From Robertmurraya dakarensis (GTDB taxonomy: Bacteria > Bacillota > Bacilli > Bacillales > Cytobacillaceae): a DNA stretch of 64,000 bases. The first letter of the stretch is position 1; every line of letters starts with the position of its first letter. This document shows positions 59,818 through 64,000 of this stretch, in pieces. The position numbers and the translations under genes are program-made. The stretch is taken from NCBI RefSeq assembly GCF_900156875.1, contig NZ_LT707408.1, positions 665,042 to 729,041 on the forward strand, written 5' to 3'. The notes under the pieces were generated by a model. That model worked only from the letters and a program-made list of their open reading frames with translations, was not told the origin of the DNA and did no database searches.

Positions 59818-61566
59818 TTGGATAGTATACGTAGATATATGCGGTTTGTAAAACCATATCGGCTTCAAATCATTGGAACGATTTTAATAGGGATTATTAA
59901 ATTTGCGATTCCCCTATTAATTCCTTTGCTGATTAAGTATGTATTGGACGATATTGTAGGAAACAATACGCTGTCAGTTGAGGAAAAGCAAGGACAGCTT
60001 ATTCTTATTATGGGGATTATGGTTGTCATCTTTATCGTTGTCCGTCCCCCTGTTGAATATTACCGGCAATATTTCGCCCAGTGGACGGCAAGTAAAATTC
60101 TGTACGATATTCGTGATAAACTGTTCACGCATGTACAAAAACTTAGCTTTAAGTACTATTCCAATACAAAGGCAGGGGAAGTGATCTCACGTGTTATAAA
60201 TGATGTAGAGCAAACCAAATCATTTATTATTACGGGTCTGATGAATCTGTGGCTGGATGTTGCAACCATTGTGATTGCGATAATCATTATGATGACGATG
60301 GATGTGACCTTGACCATTGTTTCGATTCTGTTATTTCCGTTCTATGCCTTTTCAATCAAGTACTTTTTTGGGAATCTTAGAAAGTTGACGAGAAAGCGTT
60401 CACAGGCACTGGCCGAGGTCCAAAGTTATTTGCATGAACGTGTTCAAGGGATGTCAGTCATTAAAAGCTTTGCGATTGAGGATAAGGAACAAAAACGCTT
60501 TGATCAAACGAATTCAAACTTCTTAGATAAGGCAATTGATCATACGAAATGGAATGCGAAAGCTTTTGCGGTGGTTAATACCATTACAGATATTGCACCG
60601 CTGCTCGTGATTGGGTTCTCGGGTTATCAGGTTATTAACGAGAATTTATCAATTGGTGAGATGGCAGCATTTATTGCATACATTGATCGTTTGTACAATC
60701 CGTTAAGAAGATTGGTTAACAGCTCAACGACATTGACTCAGTCGATCGCATCCATGGATAGAGTATTCGAATTTGTTGATGAGAAATATGATATAGATGA
60801 TTCTCCGAATGCTATCTTTTGTGAAAATGTGAAAGGGCATATTGAATTTAAAAATGTAAGCTTCTCTTATGACGAAAAGGAAGAAGAAGTATTAAAAAAT
60901 ATCTCACTTGATGTAAAACAAGGAGAGACAATCGCACTTGTTGGAATGAGTGGTGGAGGAAAGTCTTCGCTGGTTAGTCTTATTCCAAGGTTCTATGATG
61001 TTACGGAAGGGGCGATTTTACTCGACGGTACGGATATACGTACATTTAAGGTTCGGTCATTAAGGGATAATATCGGCATGGTTTTGCAGGACAATATTCT
61101 TTTTAGTGAATCAGTAAAGTCAAATATCCTTATCGGAAAATCTGATGCGACTGAAGAGGAAATAATCGATGCAGCAAAGGCAGCCAATGCCCACGATTTT
61201 ATTATGAATTTACCAGAAGGGTATGACACAAAGGTAGGAGAAAGAGGCGTAAAATTATCAGGCGGCCAAAAACAGAGAGTCGCGATAGCCCGTGTATTTA
61301 TTAAGAATCCCCCAATTCTTATATTGGATGAAGCAACATCTGCGCTAGACTTAGAAAGCGAGCATTTAATTCAAGAGGCAATTGAAAAATTGGCTAAAGA
61401 TAGGACCACGTTTATTGTCGCACATCGCTTATCAACGATTACTAACGTGGATCGAATTGTTGTCATCGACAATGGAAAAGTGATAGAAATTGGAAGTCAT
61501 GAAGAATTAATGGCTAAGCAAGGAAACTATTATAAACTATTCCAAATTCAACAGCTTGAGCATTAG
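59818..61566 (+). CDS. ygaD: ABC exporter YgaD (MsbA-like half transporter)
   Basis: A 582-residue fusion of a six-helix membrane domain (about 1-310) and an ATPase domain. The latter has Walker [10 protein letters not shown], signature [15 protein letters not shown], Walker [13 protein letters not shown] and the AHRLSTI switch. It forms a homodimeric exporter of lipids or drugs. [20 protein letters not shown] is the typical coupling region. The start is TTG 59818 after AAGGGGGAA. The position agrees with B. subtilis ygaD. Confidence 0.93.
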   Translation: MDSIRRYMRFVKPYRLQIIGTILIGIIKFAIPLLIPLLIKYVLDDIVGNNTLSVEEKQGQLILIMGIMVVIFIVVRPPVEYYRQYFAQWTASKILYDIRDKLFTHVQKLSFKYYSNTKAGEVISRVINDVEQTKSFIITGLMNLWLDVATIVIAIIIMMTMDVTLTIVSILLFPFYAFSIKYFFGNLRKLTRKRSQALAEVQSYLHERVQGMSVIKSFAIEDKEQKRFDQTNSNFLDKAIDHTKWNAKAFAVVNTITDIAPLLVIGFSGYQVINENLSIGEMAAFIAYIDRLYNPLRRLVNSSTTLTQSIASMDRVFEFVDEKYDIDDSPNAIFCENVKGHIEFKNVSFSYDEKEEEVLKNISLDVKQGETIALVGMSGGGKSSLVSLIPRFYDVTEGAILLDGTDIRTFKVRSLRDNIGMVLQDNILFSESVKSNILIGKSDATEEEIIDAAKAANAHDFIMNLPEGYDTKVGERGVKLSGGQKQRVAIARVFIKNPPILILDEATSALDLESEHLIQEAIEKLAKDRTTFIVAHRLSTITNVDRIVVIDNGKVIEIGSHEELMAKQGNYYKLFQIQQLEH

Positions 61567-61585
61567 TGGAAGAATAGAAGCCAGC

Positions 61586-61633
61586 AAATAAAAAATTACA
61601 GGAGTTGATAACTGCCTGTAATTTTTTATTTTT
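61586..61633. terminator. Bidirectional terminator ygaD / ygaE
   Basis: AAATAAAAAATTACAGG (61586-61602) pairs with CCTGTAATTTTTTATTT (61615-61631). It lies between convergent genes and works in both directions. Confidence 0.85.
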
Positions 61634-61644
61634 TTATGGTTTTT

Positions 61645-62721
61645 TTACTCTTGAAGAGGTTCCTCTATACTTACTTCGTTTTCATTTTTATGAAAAGATT
61701 TGAAACTAGTTACCAATACATCCAAATGGTCTAAATATTCATCGTATTCAATGATAGAAGAGATAATCTGCATAATGTGATAAAAAGCGATCTCGTTATC
61801 TACCGCTCTTTGCTGAGATAAGAATAATTGGAATAACTCTTTACGATCGATATAATATGGGCCGTCCTCTTTCGCGGTCTGAGGTTTAACCTTTCCGATG
61901 AACTTGAGCATAATTTGCTCGTGGCGGTCAATCATGTTGTTCAGCTGTTGCGCAATCTCTGTTTGAAATTCATCCGGAAGCTGAGATAACTCATTTTCAA
62001 ATCGATGAAGTCTTTTTAAAATCTCGATCGTTCTTTTTGTTGTTGAAATCATTTGCCGATAGATAACAAGTTTCCTTGCCTTTACACTAGTAGATTTTTT
62101 AAAGTAATTACGTTCCTCTTTGTATAATAAATAAAGCTGGTCGAGCTTAATGATTTCATCTTTTAACTTACCTATATCATTTTTTAAAAGCGTATGTTCA
62201 GAAGCGTGTCTCGTGTTCATTCGAATCCACTTTGAGATTTCTTCCGTGGTAGTGGAAATCCTAAGAAATAATTTTTTCTCATATTTAGGCGGCAGGAACA
62301 CCAAATTAACAGCAAATGCCGATAGCACTCCTAACATAATGGTTGAAAAACGAACGAGGGCAAACTCAATAAACTCGTCTCCAGGCGTAACCATAATGGC
62401 GATCAATGTAACAAGGGACAAAGAAATGGCATTCCCTAATTTCAATTTTAGGTGAATCGCTATGACAATAATGGCTGCTAATCCAATAATGATTATTTCG
62501 TTACCGAGCAGTAAGACAAACACAACTGCAATGACAGCTCCAATAATATTTCCCTGCAGCTGTTCAACAATTGATAAGTATGATCGGTATATGGTTGGCT
62601 GTATAGCAAAGACAGCAGCAATGGCAGCAAATACAGGGGAAGGGAGAGTGAGTAACTCTGCAAGTAATAAAGATAAGATAATTGCAATTCCCGTTTTTAA
62701 TATGCGGGCACCAAACTTCAT
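61645..62721 (-). CDS. ygaE: Aromatic-acid exporter family protein YgaE (ArAE_1/DUF939)
   Basis: A 358-residue protein. The N-terminal 150 residues hold about six hydrophobic segments (FAAIAAVFAIQPTIYRSYLSIVEQLQGNIIGAVIAVVF is the ArAE_1 core). The remaining 200 residues are a soluble charged helical region. Members are thought to export aromatic acids or related anions, but no substrate is known for YgaE. AGGAAAGGA precedes the ATG. Confidence 0.88.
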   Translation of the reverse strand: MKFGARILKTGIAIILSLLLAELLTLPSPVFAAIAAVFAIQPTIYRSYLSIVEQLQGNIIGAVIAVVFVLLLGNEIIIIGLAAIIVIAIHLKLKLGNAISLSLVTLIAIMVTPGDEFIEFALVRFSTIMLGVLSAFAVNLVFLPPKYEKKLFLRISTTTEEISKWIRMNTRHASEHTLLKNDIGKLKDEIIKLDQLYLLYKEERNYFKKSTSVKARKLVIYRQMISTTKRTIEILKRLHRFENELSQLPDEFQTEIAQQLNNMIDRHEQIMLKFIGKVKPQTAKEDGPYYIDRKELFQLFLSQQRAVDNEIAFYHIMQIISSIIEYDEYLDHLDVLVTSFKSFHKNENEVSIEEPLQE

Positions 62722-62879
62722 ATGTTAAATTTTCCTTTCCTGACTTTCTTATTAAACAAATTGACAATGTTATGTCTATTCATACTTACCATACTTTAAA
62801 CCATTTAGTTGCTATTAACAAGAATATTATCTGTGTCTTTTTATTGAATCATTTCCAACTATATACAAAGGAAAAGAAT

Positions 62880-62912
62880 ACAAAAAACGTCCGCTTACCA
62901 TAAGCGGACGCC
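62880..62912 (-). terminator. Terminator of the gltB-type gene
   Basis: CGTCCGCTTA (62888-62897) pairs perfectly with TAAGCGGACG (62901-62910). On the minus strand it is followed by the T run complementary to the A run at 62882-62887. Confidence 0.9.
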
Positions 62913-62926
62913 TACAACGATATACA

Positions 62927-64000
62927 TTATTCTGTAGAAACGGATGGATCTGCCTGTTCTTTGACAGGTACGATCTTCACAAAATGTTTTTGTGGTTCTT
63001 GCAGAAGTACTGCTAATTTATTCGCCTCTTCTTCCTGACCTTGAGCTTTTAACATATCAATATACTGTCCAAGAAGTTCAGCGATGTCCTTGAAGCCGGT
63101 GTCGTCCAATGAAGAAAGATTGACTTTTGCTCCTTTAGCAATTCTTCTTTGAATAGCTTCCTTTGTTAAGCCCATTTCAGGCTGTTGTCTTACATAAATT
63201 ACACCGCCAGTCATACCTGCGCAAATCCAAGGTCCTGGGTCGCCTAATACTAAACCGCGTCCATTTGTCATGTATTCAAATGCAAATCCCTTAATATTAG
63301 CTCTCGATCCAATGTTTCCATACTCTCTCTCAGGGATTGGTCTTTGCAATTGACCTCCGATAATCATGTCTGCACCAGATAAGCGTATTCCTGCACGCGC
63401 GTCTGCATTTCCTTGTGCGACAAGTAAACCGTGTTGTGCACCATAGCCGAATCCTTTCCCAACTGATCCGTTATAGAACTTACCATCTTTGCCTTGAGAT
63501 TTAAAAATTAAGATTTGACCTCCAACGGATGTCTTACCAGTACCATCTTGTGCACCGCCGTTAACCTCGATTTGAATTCCGTCGCTGTTGTAAGCTCCTA
63601 AACCATTACCAGGAATAGAACCAGCTTTGTATTTGAGCTGAACAGGAGGGAGGTTCCTATAAGAACCATCAAGTCTTCCGCGAACACGGTGACAAGATAC
63701 GCGGCTCCCTAGAACTCTTTGTTCTGATGTAATACTATGGAATTCTCGTGATTGATGTAGTTCATCCACGCTGGCATCTAGGAACTCAGCGCCTACTGCC
63801 ACCTGTAATTGAGCTGTTTCAGAAGCAGCAGCTGCCTCTTGATGGCTGAATAAACCAATATCTAGAGTCTTCAGCAAGTAAGTTAAATCTAATTGATCGT
63901 GTCCTTTGATTTGCTGCAATAAGTCAGAACGGCCAACGATATCTTGTAAATTATTGAAACCAAGTGAAGCTGTAAGTTCTTTTAACTCATCTCCAAATGC
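62927..64000 (-). CDS. gltB: Glutamate synthase large subunit, C-terminal part (cut by window edge)
   Basis: The last 357 residues of a glutamate synthase alpha-subunit-type protein. The frame stays open to the right edge (ELKELTASLGFNNLQDIVGRSDLLQQIKGHD), so the true start lies outside. The visible part is the GXGXG beta-helix domain: SIPGNGLGAYNSDGIQIEVNGGAQDGTGKTSVGGQILIFK, GNADARAGIRLSGADMIIGG and YMTNGRGLVLGDPGPWICAGMTGGVIYV. This domain supports ammonia channelling between glutaminase and synthase sites. An internal TTG at 63919 is a leucine codon, not the start. Confidence 0.9.
   Translation of the reverse strand, partial: AFGDELKELTASLGFNNLQDIVGRSDLLQQIKGHDQLDLTYLLKTLDIGLFSHQEAAAASETAQLQVAVGAEFLDASVDELHQSREFHSITSEQRVLGSRVSCHRVRGRLDGSYRNLPPVQLKYKAGSIPGNGLGAYNSDGIQIEVNGGAQDGTGKTSVGGQILIFKSQGKDGKFYNGSVGKGFGYGAQHGLLVAQGNADARAGIRLSGADMIIGGQLQRPIPEREYGNIGSRANIKGFAFEYMTNGRGLVLGDPGPWICAGMTGGVIYVRQQPEMGLTKEAIQRRIAKGAKVNLSSLDDTGFKDIAELLGQYIDMLKAQGQEEEANKLAVLLQEPQKHFVKIVPVKEQADPSVSTE

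Noticed and set aside
62927-63919. A complete 330-residue glutamate-synthase-like protein starting at 63919
   Set aside because: The codon at 63919 is an internal TTG; the frame continues to the window edge with GltB-like sequence.

Overview
The window reads as chromosomal DNA of a low-GC, endospore-forming Bacillaceae. Evidence is the near-collinear block yfhD-yfhE-yfhF-recX-yfhH, sspK, yfhJ, yfhP, mutY, yfhS, fabL, sspE, ygaB, ntdP, ygaD, ygaE in the last third, strong GGAGG-type ribosome sites, many GTG/TTG starts, spore proteins (sspK, sspE), a CwlC-like amidase and class IV PHA synthase genes. I cannot name the species.

Layout. 1-2.2 kb: an IS110-family transposase with long structured non-coding flanks. 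2.2-5.5 kb: two small minus-strand genes, a YnfM-like MFS exporter and a CwlC-like amidase. 5.9-14.6 kb: a branched-chain amino-acid ABC operon (livJHMGF), an arginine-type ABC operon with a probable ArgR site, an M20 amidohydrolase and a DUF488 gene. 15.1-30.5 kb: the most notable part. It holds a ribose-type ABC importer, MtnK- and MtnA-like enzymes, a DeoR regulator on the opposite strand, a class II aldolase, an acylating aldehyde dehydrogenase, five BMC-H-type shell genes, PduL, an EutN-type vertex protein, a CoA-disulfide-reductase-like flavoprotein and a two-subunit CoA transferase. I read this as a bacterial microcompartment for a 5-deoxy-pentose (5-deoxyribose, or 5-methylthioribose). 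The sugar is imported, phosphorylated at C1, isomerised to the 1-phospho-ketose and split into DHAP and acetaldehyde (or methylthioacetaldehyde). The aldehyde is oxidised to acyl-CoA and then acyl-phosphate inside the shell. Three enzymes carry encapsulation-peptide-like helices, and the two transcription units share the same promoter-proximal motif.

30.6-43.5 kb: a thioesterase, a BenE-type transporter, a polyhydroxyalkanoate module (PhaR-like, phasin-like, phaR, phaC, hydrolase, phaQ, phaP), a PAS-AAA+-Fis sigma-54 activator, and an SDR / small subunit / Na+ symporter / acyl-CoA ligase operon. Textbook -24/-12 promoters precede the granule operon and the SDR operon, and three 18-bp activator-like sites precede the second. 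43.5-50.8 kb: CynX-like MFS, pepT, a cupin, ilvE, an orphan TRAP binding protein, a LysR regulator and a small unknown gene. At 50.84-51.03 kb a dense cluster of DnaA boxes lies between genes. 51-62.7 kb: the conserved yfh/yga block. The right edge cuts a gltB-type glutamate synthase gene on the minus strand.
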